Positions 1 to 9,677 of a stretch of 64,000 nt of DNA are shown here, one piece after another. This stretch comes from Aphidius gifuensis. Its lineage: Eukaryota; Arthropoda; Insecta; Hymenoptera; Braconidae. The position numbers and the translations under genes were made by a program. The notes under the pieces are model-generated. The model was not told the origin of the DNA. It made no database searches and worked only from the letters and a program-made list of their open reading frames with translations. The number at the start of each line of letters is the position of its first letter. The stretch's first letter is position 1. The stretch is from assembly GCF_014905175.1 (NCBI RefSeq), contig NC_057791.1:434001-498000 (forward strand), given 5' to 3'.

Positions 1-180
1 TCCTAAATATTTTTAAAACCTTTAAGGTTATGTTCTTAACCGCGTGGGTGATTCGTGGCATTTTTTTTATTTTATTTTTTATTTTGATTTATTTATAAAT
101 AGCTAATTAAATGGTTGAATGTTTTGATGATTGAAATTTTATAGAGTATTATTATCATCATGACTATTGTCTATTATTAC
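1..180 (-). other. UPF1 intron 1, left end of window
   Basis: Intronic sequence following the UPF1 exon-1 donor (GT at 180-179 on the minus strand). AT-rich, no acceptor or further exon before the window edge. Confidence 0.7.
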
Positions 181-369
181 CTGAACAGATTGACTTTGTT
201 GACTTTGTGCTGGTTCATGTTGAGATGCTTGTGTTTGACTTGGTGATGGTAATGTAAAATCAGTAAAATCAAATTCACTTCCTTGTGTATCAGCTCCAAT
301 TAAATCAGCTTCTTCAGTGTCTAAAAATGTCAATGTTTGACTACTTGGTCCATATGCATCAACACTCAT
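181..369 (-). CDS. Upf1: UPF1 (RENT1) RNA helicase, first coding exon (partial gene)
   Basis: The 63 codons begin MSVDAYGPSSQTLTFLDTEE and continue with ADLIGADTQGSEFDFTDFTL, which is the very conserved N-terminus of the nonsense-mediated-decay helicase UPF1. This is followed by a Ser/Gln-rich stretch ending SVQ. The exon ends in CAG, followed on the minus strand by GTAATA, a good splice donor, in phase 0; the open frame beyond 181 runs into the intron and is not coding. UPF1 is an ATP-dependent RNA helicase that acts in the cytoplasm with UPF2/UPF3 to degrade transcripts with premature stops. The zinc-binding CH domain and the helicase core must lie off the left edge. The start is the family's usual one. 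Confidence 0.95.
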
Positions 370-791
370 CTTGATGTCTATTATTATTCTTTAACTCTTT
401 GATATTTAGTTGTTGTTTTTTTTTTTTTTTTTCATTTGCCAAGAAAACACTGATTAATCTGCCAATCCAATAAATTATGGTCTTGATAATTTATCTGTTT
501 TGAGAGAGAATGTTTTTTTATTTTTTCTTGTTGGTTAATAACACTTCCAAGTTCCTTCAATATTAACATTAAATATTTAACTGTGTATATTTTTTTTAAA
601 TAAAATTAGGCTTCAAAGTGCCAACAACACTTGACGTATTTTTATTATTATTATTTTTGTGTTTCTAATATTTTTTTAGAACTAATAAAATAAGCAGGCC
701 ATCAAATGAATAACCTACGTCATACTTTTGCGTTTACTTTTCTCTCTCCCACCAATATAAACTATTTCACAATTTACACAACGCGAGTGTA

Positions 792-822
<31 letters not shown>

Positions 823-1286
823 CTGCGCTAGTCGGTTATTACGTCATCAGCTGATATCCGTAAGCGCGGGAATTCTGTTATTCATACAAACACACAGCTT
901 TATTAATTAATAATAATTTTAAAATGTTAATTAAATTTTTTTTTTTTTTTTTAATGACAGTTGTTGGTTTTTGTTGTTATTATTAAATTATTGTCATTAA
1001 AAAAATATAATTCATAGGAGGTCTCACTTCTTCATGGTGTCTTTTGTTTTTGTTTTTTTTTCCAGCGCCACCCCCTAAAAATCTCTCAACACTAAAAAAA
1101 AAAAAAAAACAAAAGCAAACAAAAGAGAAAAAAAAAAATTCATCATACGCAGTTTGTCTGTTGCTGAATGTAAAGCTTATAAAAAAGTTAATTAATTAAT
1201 TAAATTATAATAATTAATCAAGTGTATTGGCATTTGTTGTTTTTTTAATTAAAAAGAAAAAAGTGTTGATAAATTGTTGATACATC
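370..1286. promoter_or_regulatory. Divergent intergenic region UPF1 / MATH-BTB gene
   Basis: About 0.9 kb between two divergent genes, holding both 5' leaders and presumably both promoters. It carries several long T and A runs (for example around 800-822 and 1096-1110) and two ACGTCA-type CRE-like half sites (about 717 and 841). No further coding exon is visible. Transcription starts cannot be placed by eye. Confidence 0.4.
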
Positions 1287-2318
1287 ATGTCGATTGCACC
1301 AAGACAATCATTTACAACTGAAGAAAATCAATCGTTTACATTTGAATACGACTGGACAATTAAAAATTTTGTATTTCATGATGATAAAATTGAATCATCA
1401 GAATTTTCATCTGGCTTGGCAAACATTAATGACAAATGGTGTTTAAAAATATTTCCAAAAGTCATACTTGATGATACAGAATTTGTATCAGTTCAATTAA
1501 AATTATTGGATTGTGCTGCAGATGTACCAGAAATTGTTGCACATTACAAGGTATCAATATTGACATTAAATAATGAAGAAGTAAATGCACAAAGTAGTCT
1601 TAGTCCATTGAGATTTTCATCTAAAAATACATCAGCAATTGTAAGACGTTTTGTAAAACGTGAAGATCTATTTGGTAGACTTTGGGAATCAACAAAATTA
1701 TTGCCAAATGATAGTCTTACAATACTTTGTGAAATTAAACTTCTTGTTGATGATAAAACAATTGAAAGTTATCAACCAGTTATTGTTAATGATCACAAAA
1801 AATTAATAAATGATTTGGGACAATTATTGTCAAGTGGATTATCAAGTGATTTTACATTCAAGGTCAAAGGTAAATCATTTCAAGTTATCAAAGGTATCAT
1901 GGCAGCAAGAAGCTGTGTATTTCGTAAAATGTTTGAAGGAAATGATACCAATGAACATACTGTATCAGACATTGAAGCACCAGTATTTGAAGAATTATTA
2001 CGTTATATTTATACTGATGAAGCACCAAGAATTGATGAACTTCCAAAGCAATTACTTGCTGTTGCTGATAGATATCAACTTGAAGAACTTAAAAATATGT
2101 GTGAAGATAAATTGATTGAGAAAATTAATATTGATGAAGCTGCTAATTTACTTGTTTTTGCTGATGATTTTAAAGCTGAAAAATTAAAAGCTAAATGTTT
2201 GGAATTTATCAGACATAAATTGAGAGATGTTGTTGCCACTGGGCCATTTCAAGTATTAAAAGCATCACATGGAAGAGTTTTTATGGCTGTTCTCGAGGCA
2301 ATTGCTGAAATTAAATAA
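1287..2318 (+). CDS. MATH-BTB (speckle-type POZ / SPOP-like) protein, single exon
   Basis: A 343-aa uninterrupted frame. Residues about 15-150 form a MATH domain and 175-290 a BTB/POZ domain with the typical AARSCVFRKMFEG, FEELLRYIYT and LLAVADRYQLEELKNMCE motifs. A BACK-like helical tail follows to the end. SPOP proteins are substrate adaptors of Cullin-3 ubiquitin ligases: MATH binds substrate and BTB binds CUL3 and dimerises. The length is close to SPOP (about 374 aa) but there is no obvious C-terminal nuclear signal. The usual His-Lys of 'F.AHK..LAARS' reads Ile-Lys here. The gene has no intron, unlike SPOP/roadkill, so it looks like a member of the expanded, often intronless insect Tdpoz/SPOP-like group, perhaps retro-derived. 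AATAAA lies at 2446-2451. Substrate unknown. Confidence 0.9.
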   Translation: MSIAPRQSFTTEENQSFTFEYDWTIKNFVFHDDKIESSEFSSGLANINDKWCLKIFPKVILDDTEFVSVQLKLLDCAADVPEIVAHYKVSILTLNNEEVNAQSSLSPLRFSSKNTSAIVRRFVKREDLFGRLWESTKLLPNDSLTILCEIKLLVDDKTIESYQPVIVNDHKKLINDLGQLLSSGLSSDFTFKVKGKSFQVIKGIMAARSCVFRKMFEGNDTNEHTVSDIEAPVFEELLRYIYTDEAPRIDELPKQLLAVADRYQLEELKNMCEDKLIEKINIDEAANLLVFADDFKAEKLKAKCLEFIRHKLRDVVATGPFQVLKASHGRVFMAVLEAIAEIK

Positions 2319-2445
2319 ATTCAACTTTTTTTTTTTTCTTCTTTTTTTATTCTTGTTTTCTCACTTTAATGTAATTACGTATTACAATTTTCATTATGTT
2401 TTCATTACTCGTTCATTACTTGATTTACTTGATGTATTTTTCATG

Positions 2446-2451
2446 AATAAA
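2446..2451 (+). terminator. Poly(A) signal AATAAA of the MATH-BTB gene
   Basis: AATAAA about 130 nt after the stop codon, in TATTAATATTAA-rich sequence. Confidence 0.55.
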
Positions 2452-2584
2452 TATTAATATTAATATTGATTATTTAAATATAAATATTACTGTGTGTTGA
2501 ATTATTTCTATTACCTTGAAATTTATTTTTTTTTTTTCATTTGAAAATAGCTTGTAGAATTTAGAACTGATAAAATTTTCAAAA

Positions 2585-2909
2585 AAAAGAACATACTAGA
2601 AATAATAATAGATAAAAATTATCACTAAAATTTATAGAAAGACAAAATTCTCGTAAACAAGGTGCAGTCCAAGCGGGTCATTCAACTTTAATCGTCGTTA
2701 ATTGCCTAAAAAAAAAAAAAAAAAATTATCAAAGTGTCTTTTTCCAACAAAAGAACATACTAGAAATAATAATAGATATAAAAATTATCACTAAAAAGTA
2801 TAAAAAGACGAAATTTTCGTGAACAAGGTGTAGTCCAAGCTGGTCATTCAACTTGAATCGTCGTTAATTGCCTTGGCTAAAAAAAAAAAATAATTATCAA
2901 AGTGTCTTT
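2585..2909 (+). repeat. Imperfect tandem duplication, two ~160 bp copies
   Basis: Copy 1 is at about 2585-2742 and copy 2 at 2749-2909. Both contain in order AGAACATACTAGAAATAATA, AATTATCACTAAAA, GTCCAAGC.GGTCATTCAACT, AATCGTCGTTAATTGCC, a poly-A tract and ATTATCAAAGTGTCTTT. Differences are scattered substitutions and length changes in A runs. The second copy ends about 30 nt before the start codon of the neprilysin-like gene, so the block probably includes its promoter. Each copy has a TCATTC initiator-like motif (2678-2683, 2844-2849). Confidence 0.9.
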
Positions 2910-2931
2910 GATAAAATTAAAAAGACACTTT
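2899..2931 (+). repeat. 11-bp perfect inverted repeat just before the neprilysin-like start codon
   Basis: AAAGTGTCTTT (2899-2909) and its exact reverse complement AAAGACACTTT (2921-2931) flank an 11-nt loop. The ATG follows at 2942, so the transcript leader would fold here. Confidence 0.8.
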
Positions 2932-2941
2932 AATTTTAACA

Positions 2942-5147
2942 ATGATTGAAAAATTTTGTCTGCTTGTAATTTTGCTGGCCATTTGTTTAAACAAAGTAAG
3001 TATATATTTTAAATTAAATAAACATAAATTTATAATATAAAAAATAAATTTCAGGCAAATGGAAAGACAATTCCAAAAGTCGAGTATTGTAATTCATTGT
3101 CCTGCAACAATACTGGTAATTAAAATTGCATTTAAATGATAATTAAAATAATAGTTGATGATTAATTTACTTGTTTAAAATATAGCCAGATCAATATTGA
3201 ACAACATGGACACGAGTGTACAACCCTGCAATGATTTTCTTCAATTTGTTTGTGGTAAAAATAGACACAGCAATGATCCAACTGCATCAAAAATTAATCC
3301 ATGGAAAAAATTGAGAAACCAAATTCAAGAAAATATTTCAAGCAATGATGATAGCCTTGTTAAAATTGTCAAATATTTTTACAAAAGCTGCATGATAACA
3401 AGTAAATTTGATAAGCAACAATTGAGTAATGAAATTGTTGATATGATTGAACAAATTGGTGGCTGGCCAGTTGTTAAAAATGACAAATGGAACAGTAGTT
3501 TATTCAATTGGAATAAAACCATTTACACATATGACAATGAAAAATATTGGAATTTAAATTTCTTCGATGCTAAACTTGAAGTTGATGTGAAAAATAAATC
3601 TCAACATGTTATTTATTTGAGTCAATCATCACTGCTACAATCACAAGAATTTTTAACAGCAAATTTTAATGATAAAAATGTTAATCAAGATTATTTAAAG
3701 CTTATGGTTGATGTTGCTGTTAAAATGGGAGCTCAATATGATGTTGCAATTAATGAGCTTAAAAATTGTCTTGAATTTGGATCTCAGCTTGTAAATTTAA
3801 CTGATGCTAACCACGAATCAATGAGTCTCAATGATTTTATTGAAGAGTTTAATTTTTTTCCATGGAAAGAATATTTAAATAGTCATCTTCCTACAGGTGT
3901 GTCAATAAATAATGATACAATTATTATTATTTCAAGTAAAAGTTACATGAAAAACCTTGAAAAGGTATTAAATCAAACTCCTAAAAAATCACAAGCTAAT
4001 TTTGTAGTCTGGATGATGATTCATGAGTTTGCTGAGTTTATAAATGAACCAATTGATGGAAATAAATTAAAATCAGACAAGTGTCTTGATATAGTTACTA
4101 AAAAGCTTGTTGATATTACACGAGTTTTGTATGCTCGTAATTATTTTGATAAACATGACAAAGAACATGCCAGAATCTTGATTAAAGCTGTGAAAAATCA
4201 GTTGATAAAAATGATTGTCAATGACAAATGGACTGATGAAAAATCAAAAGCCATGACAATTGATAAAATTAAAATAAATATCAATGATAATTTTTATCAA
4301 GAGCATAATCTACGTGAGCTGGAAAATATAATTGAAGAATATAATGGATTAAAAATAGATCAGTATAATTTTGTTAAAAATTATATAAAATTAAATTTGT
4401 TTAAACTCAAGTGGACCAAGTTTAACAAGACAGCTTTTGATTTATCCTGGGATTCTTTTGCATCTGGGCTATTGTATTCAGATACAATTTTAATTGGACC
4501 TGGTTCATTGAACAACAACACTTTGGGTAAGACCAATCTATCAATTACTACATGCTGATATTTAAATTGATAATTAATTTTTGTTTTAAATAGAATTCAC
4601 AGGAAATATACTTCAAGAGCCATATTTTAATATCAACCATACCAAGTACATGAATTATGGTACACTAGGATCCAAAGTTGCCAGCAGCATAATTGAAAGC
4701 TTGAACATCAACTGGACAAGCAGCAAGATGCATCAACAAATAGTCCAATGCAGATCACATTGTGCTGATGGTTTCCTTCCAATTGACGTAATAACTCTGA
4801 AAAAAAATATATTTAAAAAAGCAAAAACATCAAGTTAATTATCTAACAACTCTTTTTTCTTTTTTGATAAATTTCAGGAGCAGTTTTTTATTGATACTAT
4901 TGGTATTAAAGCAGCTTATTCAACCTACCAAAATGTCATGAAAAATAATAAAGCAGAACAAAAGCTATTTGGTCTAACTAGCTATACATCCAACCAAATG
5001 TTTTGGATAAATTTGTTGTCTTCAAAATGCAACAAGCAACAAGATATCACAGAGCATCAAGTCTTTGAAAATACCAAAGAATTTATTGATGATTTTAAAT
5101 GTTCAATTGGATCCAATCTACATTCAGCAGATTGTTGTATTTTATAA
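2942..5147 (+). CDS. Secreted neprilysin-like (M13) protein without the zinc site
   Basis: Five exons joined in frame: 2942-2995, 3055-3115, 3186-4526, 4594-4787 and 4878-5147, giving 639 aa. Residues 1-18 (MIEKFCLLVILLAICLNK) are a signal peptide. Then come the M13 N-terminal hallmarks: a Cys-x-x-x-x-Cys pair before A.SILN.MDTSV and PCNDFLQFVCG. The long helical M13 domain follows. At the catalytic place the family has NYGG.GMVIGHE..H; here it reads NYGTLGSKVASSIIES (506-521), so both zinc His and the Glu are gone. The ENxAD zinc Glu region reads EQFFID, and the usual C-terminal CxxW ending is absent (the end is CCIL). I infer an extracellular pseudo-enzyme; such M13 relatives are common in parasitoid wasps, including in venom, but no tissue can be deduced here. 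Shorter than normal neprilysins (about 700-770 aa). AATAAA at 5192. Confidence 0.85.
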
Positions 5148-5191
5148 AAAAGAAAACAATCTCTAAATACGTAAATGTTTTTTGAGATTTA

Positions 5192-5197
5192 AATAAA
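5192..5197 (+). terminator. Poly(A) signal of the neprilysin-like gene
   Basis: AATAAA 45 nt after the stop codon. The neighbouring eIF2B delta gene ends convergently at 5389, so their 3' untranslated regions lie within about 240 bp of each other. Confidence 0.5.
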
Positions 5198-5388
5198 TTG
5201 TTTATTAAACAGTACATGGTCAATTTATAAACAAATAAAAAACAAAAATATATAATTGTAATATATATATTTAAAAAATAATAAATGAAATGAGTATAGA
5301 TAAAAAAATACTTGGTACAAATATTTATCTAATCACTTGTCAATTAATATTATAATCGTTGTATATAGTCAGGATAGTAAAAATTTAA

Positions 5389-7495
5389 TTAAATTTCTGA
5401 TGGTTTTATACGTAATATAACTGGCACACTGGTGCATGGTAAAATAGCAAGTTCAGTAACAACAGCTGTAACAAGATCAGCTGGTGTAACATCATAAGTT
5501 ATATTTAAAAGATTTAAATATTTTTTAGCTCTCCAATTATTTAATATACTTTTTTTACTGTGATTCATTGTTTTAGTTAGCTCATCAGCATCACCAATTT
5601 CATTGTAAACAATTGAATCAGTTTGTACACGTTCACATGATTTATGAGTACCACATGCAACTAAAACTGGTACATTAAATGCTTTTGCCATTAATGCAAC
5701 TTGAGCTGTTCCAGCACGTGACATAACAGCTCCATTTGCTAATATTGCATGAGCACCAAGAAATACTTTATTAACCTAAAGACAAAAAAAAAAAACAAAT
5801 CAACATCATTAAAGTTTTAATTTTAAAATTTAATTAAGCTTACCTCAGGCATTATAAAACTCAGGGCATTTATTAAAACATATGAACATTCAATTCCAAT
5901 TTTTGATAATCTTCTAATTAATTCTTTTCCTTCAAGCCATGGTCTTCCATCAACAACAACAACTCGAAATTTAATTTTTTCCTTATGTGCATCTGTTAGA
6001 ATTTTTTGTATCAATGAAGAGCTGTTGAAGAAATAAATTAAATTAAAATAAAATAAATTGTAGTCTTGATAGATGATTTTTTTTCTTTTAAATTTTTTGG
6101 TAATACTTACTAGCCATATGTTAATATAACATCATCATTTGTTATTTTTGTTTGTATTCTATTTGATATTGCTTGATCAGCCAAAAATATTTGTTCTTGA
6201 ATATACGTATCAATTGTTGTTATTAAATTAATTTTAGCATCATTGTCTGATATTGTTGATGGAAATTGTGCCATTTTCCATTTTAAATGTTTCAATGCAT
6301 TTTGCATTGACACAGCAAGTGGACGACAATTATGTAAATATGATAATGATTCTTGAAAACTTGTTTCTAATCCTCGTGTAAAATCAGCTTGACTTGGTCG
6401 TTCAAAATCTTTAATGAGTTCTTTAATTGCAGCTAAAAATGCAATACATCTTGCATTACTACCAACAATAATTTTTTTTTCATACTGTACACCTAGACGA
6501 ATAATTGCTGGATGAATATTTGAATTTACTGATGGTTTACCATGATATGCTTGTTCACGTTCTTGATATAAATGTTTGAATAAACTTATTTCATGTTCAT
6601 TACTTTTATTGGCTATTAATTTTTGTGATATCTTTTTAATGTCTTTGCTATCAGCTGTTTTACTTTTTAAATCATCTGATTTTTTTGATACAGCAACAAC
6701 ATCACCACCAGCTGATGCTTCTAATTTTTGTGCTAATTTTTGTTTTTCTTGTTCTGCTTTTAATGCTCTTTGAGCTTCTTGTTTAGCTCGTCTTTCAGCT
6801 TTTAATTCAGCTTTACTTTTACCATCATTTTTGTCACTTTGTTCTTTTTTTACTTCTGAATTTTCAATTTTTACTTTAGATAAATTATCAACAAGTGCTG
6901 ATACATTGTTATCTTTTGATACTTGAGCTTCAATTTTTTTTTCAACACTAGTACAAGTCTTTATTGATTCATCATTTTGTTTTATATTTTTTCCCTTATT
7001 TTTAGCTGCTGCTTTTGCTGCTTTTTTAGCTTCACGTTCAGCTTTAACAAGCTCACGAGATTTTTCATCTGTATTATTCATTTTTACTTTATCAATACAA
7101 TTTATCAATATATTATTATGTGAACAATCAGCTATAAAGTCATTTTTATACAATGATATATTGCTTTTAATTAACTCTGATTGATTACGTTGATTTTTAA
7201 CACTTTTAATTACCAATTGATGATTATTTTCACTCTCAGTACGTGAATCTTTACTTGTTGAATTAGAATCTATTACAATATTATCATCTGTTGTTGTTTT
7301 AACTTTTAATTCTTTCCTTATTGCTGTATCAGAACTTGAATCTGTTTCAATTGTTCTACGTGCAATTGTTAAACGTTTACGACGAAGATGACGAGCACGA
7401 GATTTACTTATTTTTTGTTTTGTATTGCTATCTTCTTCCAACTAAAATAAAATTAAAATAACTTTAATATCATAATCATTTTCCATAGCCCAAAT

Positions 7496-7574
<79 letters not shown>

Positions 7575-7812
7575 GTTTCATAAAAATCAAAACAAATAAT
7601 TATAATTTATTAATCGACACATGCATTGTTAATATATATTTTTTGATAAATTAAAAAACAAAAGCTTCAACAAATAAGCTACAAGAAGATAAAATAAAAT
7701 GACAACATGATTGGCGTGTGTGCAACAAAAGTAATGATGATGAAATCATTATTTAAAATTTCATAACAAATTTTATTAAAACATTTTTAGATAAATGTAC
7801 CTTCAAATCCAT
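5389..7812 (-). CDS. eIF2B4: Translation initiation factor eIF2B subunit delta
   Basis: Four coding exons on the minus strand: 7812-7801 (only ATG plus three codons, MDLK), 7441-6111, 6021-5844 and 5775-5389, giving 635 aa. The first ~310 residues are a charged Lys/Glu-rich, low-complexity tail with KAERRAKQEAQRALK-type helices. From about residue 315 the eIF2B alpha/beta/delta (IF-2B) Rossmann-like domain is plain: GSNARCIAFL, CRPLAVSMQNALK, RVVVVDGRPWLEG, NGAVMSRAGTAQVALMA, CERVQTD, YDVTPADLV, and VPVILRIKPSE at the end. eIF2B is the decameric GDP-GTP exchange factor for eIF2; the delta subunit is part of the regulatory core that senses phosphorylated eIF2-alpha. The long N-terminal tail is usual for insects. 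The upstream exon was chosen because it has a clean AAG/GTACAT donor and the only frame that avoids a stop. Confidence 0.92.
7498..7572 (-). repeat. (TAA)25 microsatellite in intron 1 of the eIF2B delta gene
   Basis: About 75 nt of uninterrupted TAA triplets. It lies between the 12-nt first coding exon and the long second exon. Confidence 0.95.
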
Positions 7813-8385
7813 TTCCACTTTGAATAATTAAATCTAGGAAAATCCAAGTTGTACTCATTATTATTTTAAAATATATATTACATCAAAAAAAAAATAATGC
7901 AATATTTTCAATATCATGTTGTGTAATTCAATGATTTTTAGGGTTATCTTAAAGTTTATTTATTTTTAATTATTATTATTATTATTCACTTGTTTAACTG
8001 TTTATTTAATAAATAAAAATATAGGTATTTAAATTTAATGTTTACCTGGCTTAATTGAAATTAGTTTGTCAATTTTGCAATGATGTTTATTGGAGTATTG
8101 ATACAAATTTTCATTTACGTGTCAGACTGTCAGCATCACATCAAGTCTTAAGTCTTGAAATACTTTGGAGTGAATTCACCTGCAATCTGCACACTCTAAT
8201 GTTTATATAACAACAGCGCCCTCTTTTTACAATTAATCAACTATATTATTAATAATTATAAATAAATATAATTAATTTACTTGCAAATTCTAAATCATCA
8301 TGAAGGTGTGCATGATAATCTATTTACTTTTGGATCCAAAGAAAATGCAGCATGTTAATTTGAACAATATAATTTCTATATTTTT

Positions 8386-8449
8386 ATTTTGATGATGGAC
8401 ATGATGATTAAATGGTACTCATCATTAGAGTGACAATCATCATCAAAAT
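8386..8449. repeat. 12-bp perfect inverted repeat with a nested 7-bp repeat
   Basis: ATTTTGATGATG (8386-8397) and CATCATCAAAAT (8438-8449) are exact reverse complements. Within the 40-nt loop ATGATGA (8401-8407) can pair with TCATCAT (about 8419-8425). Confidence 0.7.
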
Positions 8450-8477
8450 AGAAAAAAAAGCGATTTAATTATTATCA

Positions 8478-8535
8478 TCTAGATATGGTACAAGAACTAC
8501 ATAGATGACATAGTGCTTCTACCATGTCATCTAGA
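8478..8535. ncRNA. Candidate microRNA-like hairpin
   Basis: The 5' arm is 8478-8499, the loop CATAGATGACA (8500-8510) and the 3' arm 8511-8535. The arms pair over about 20 positions (TCTAGAT and ATGGTA.AAG.ACTA on the 5' side), with a 3-nt bulge and two mismatches. Size and imperfect pairing fit a small pre-miRNA, but I do not recognise a known mature sequence and cannot tell which strand is transcribed. It sits downstream of RpL19 and upstream of eIF2B delta. A non-RNA palindrome is equally possible. Confidence 0.35.
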
Positions 8536-8627
8536 CCTTTATGATTATGCTAAAATATGTAAAATAATAATAATATCAACAGGATTAAACAAATAAATAA
8601 AGATATAATATTTTTGTTTCTTTTTTT

Positions 8628-8633
8628 TTTATT
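8628..8633 (-). terminator. Poly(A) signal of RpL19
   Basis: AATAAA on the minus strand (TTTATT on the plus strand), 32 nt after the RpL19 stop codon. Confidence 0.5.
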
Positions 8634-8664
8634 ATTTATGACGATCATTGAACGTTAGATACAA

Positions 8665-9677
8665 TTATTTTTTTTGTGCTGCAGCTGCTTCATCTTCACG
8701 TTGGTATGTTTGGAGAAGTTCTTGTTTCTTTTGTGTAATTCTGTCTGCACGACGTTTACGAGCTTCACGTACTTTAGTACGACGAGCTTCAGCTTGATCA
8801 GAAAGCATCTCTGCTCTGGCTTTTTCAGCTTTTTTCTTGTGGATAAATTCCATAAGAACACGTTTGTTTTTGAAGACATTACCCTTGGCCTTCATGTAAA
8901 GAGTATGATAAAGATGTCTATCAATTTTTTTAGTCTCACGGTATCTTTTCAAGAGACGACGAAGTACTCTCATGCGATCAACCCACAAGTCCTGAAATAG
9001 AAATTAACACAATCAATTAGTGATGATGATCATTTAGAAAATTTTATATTTAATGATGATAATTGATACACACCTTTTGTGGTGTACGAGCATTTGCTGT
9101 ACCCTTTCTTTTACCAAAACCACTGTGACGACCCTTACGTCTAGCCTCAGTATTTTTGCGTACTCTAGCTCTGCTGTGTACAGCAACTGGTTTTTTGATG
9201 ATCAAACCATCTTTTACCAATTTACGAATATTTTGACGTGAATTGGTATTTCCAATTTCATTGGTTTCATTTGGATCCAACCAGACCTTTTTGCGACCGC
9301 ATTTCAGCACATCGGCTGCTAGCCTTTTTTGCAACTTGAGAGAACTGTAACATTAAAATTATCATACATGTTAATTAATCAGTTTAATTACAAAAAAAAT
9401 TTATCAATCAATTCATATTATTATTATAAAAAAAAACAGTGAATAATAATTTAATAATGACAAAGCAATTGTTAGGTTAATTTCACCATGTGGCTGGGGT
9501 CACACGAAATTATTTTAACACTTTTCCAATTATTAATCACTGTTATTTCATATAATATTTATCAATTAATGCATTAATTCACTTTTTAATTAATTAATTT
9601 ATTTATTATTAACACAACACAGTTAATATAATTATTTAATTATTTTTTTTAATAATAATTGCGACTGTATACCTCAT
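8665..9677 (-). CDS. RpL19: 60S ribosomal protein L19 (eL19)
   Basis: Three coding exons: 9677-9673 (ATGAG only), 9344-9074 and 8991-8665, giving 200 aa (family about 196-203). The protein runs MSSLKLQKRLAADVLKCG, WLDPNETNEI, SRQNIRKLVKDGLI, HSRARVRKNTEARRKGRHSG, GKRKGTANAR, then MRVLRRLLKRYRE, IDRHLYHTLYMKAKGNVFKNK, and a Lys/Arg/Glu/Ala-rich tail: eL19 throughout. It is part of the large ribosomal subunit and forms an inter-subunit bridge through its long C-terminal helix. The start codon is almost alone in exon 1, a layout typical of ribosomal protein genes. The minus-strand leader has a pyrimidine run (CTTTTTTTTCTTCTTTTACG, about 9710-9691) just upstream, consistent with a 5'-TOP transcript under growth control. 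Confidence 0.97.

Larger units (their letters stand above)
7813..8627. promoter_or_regulatory. Region between eIF2B delta 5' end and RpL19 3' end
   Basis: Both flanking genes are on the minus strand. On that strand GTTATATAAACATT (about 8187-8200) is TATA-like, and a CCAG/GTAAAC donor near 8045 suggests a 5' untranslated exon of eIF2B delta covering about 8170-8046. The segment 8380-8535 carries two strong inverted repeats, listed separately. No open coding exon is visible. Confidence 0.4.

Noticed and set aside
6576..6773. Plus-strand frame inside eIF2B delta
   Set aside because: Shadow of the Lys/Glu/Ala-rich coding sequence on the opposite strand.
8655..9000. Overlapping frames on both strands over RpL19 exon 3
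   Set aside because: Shadows; only the frame giving the RpL19 C-terminus matches a known protein.
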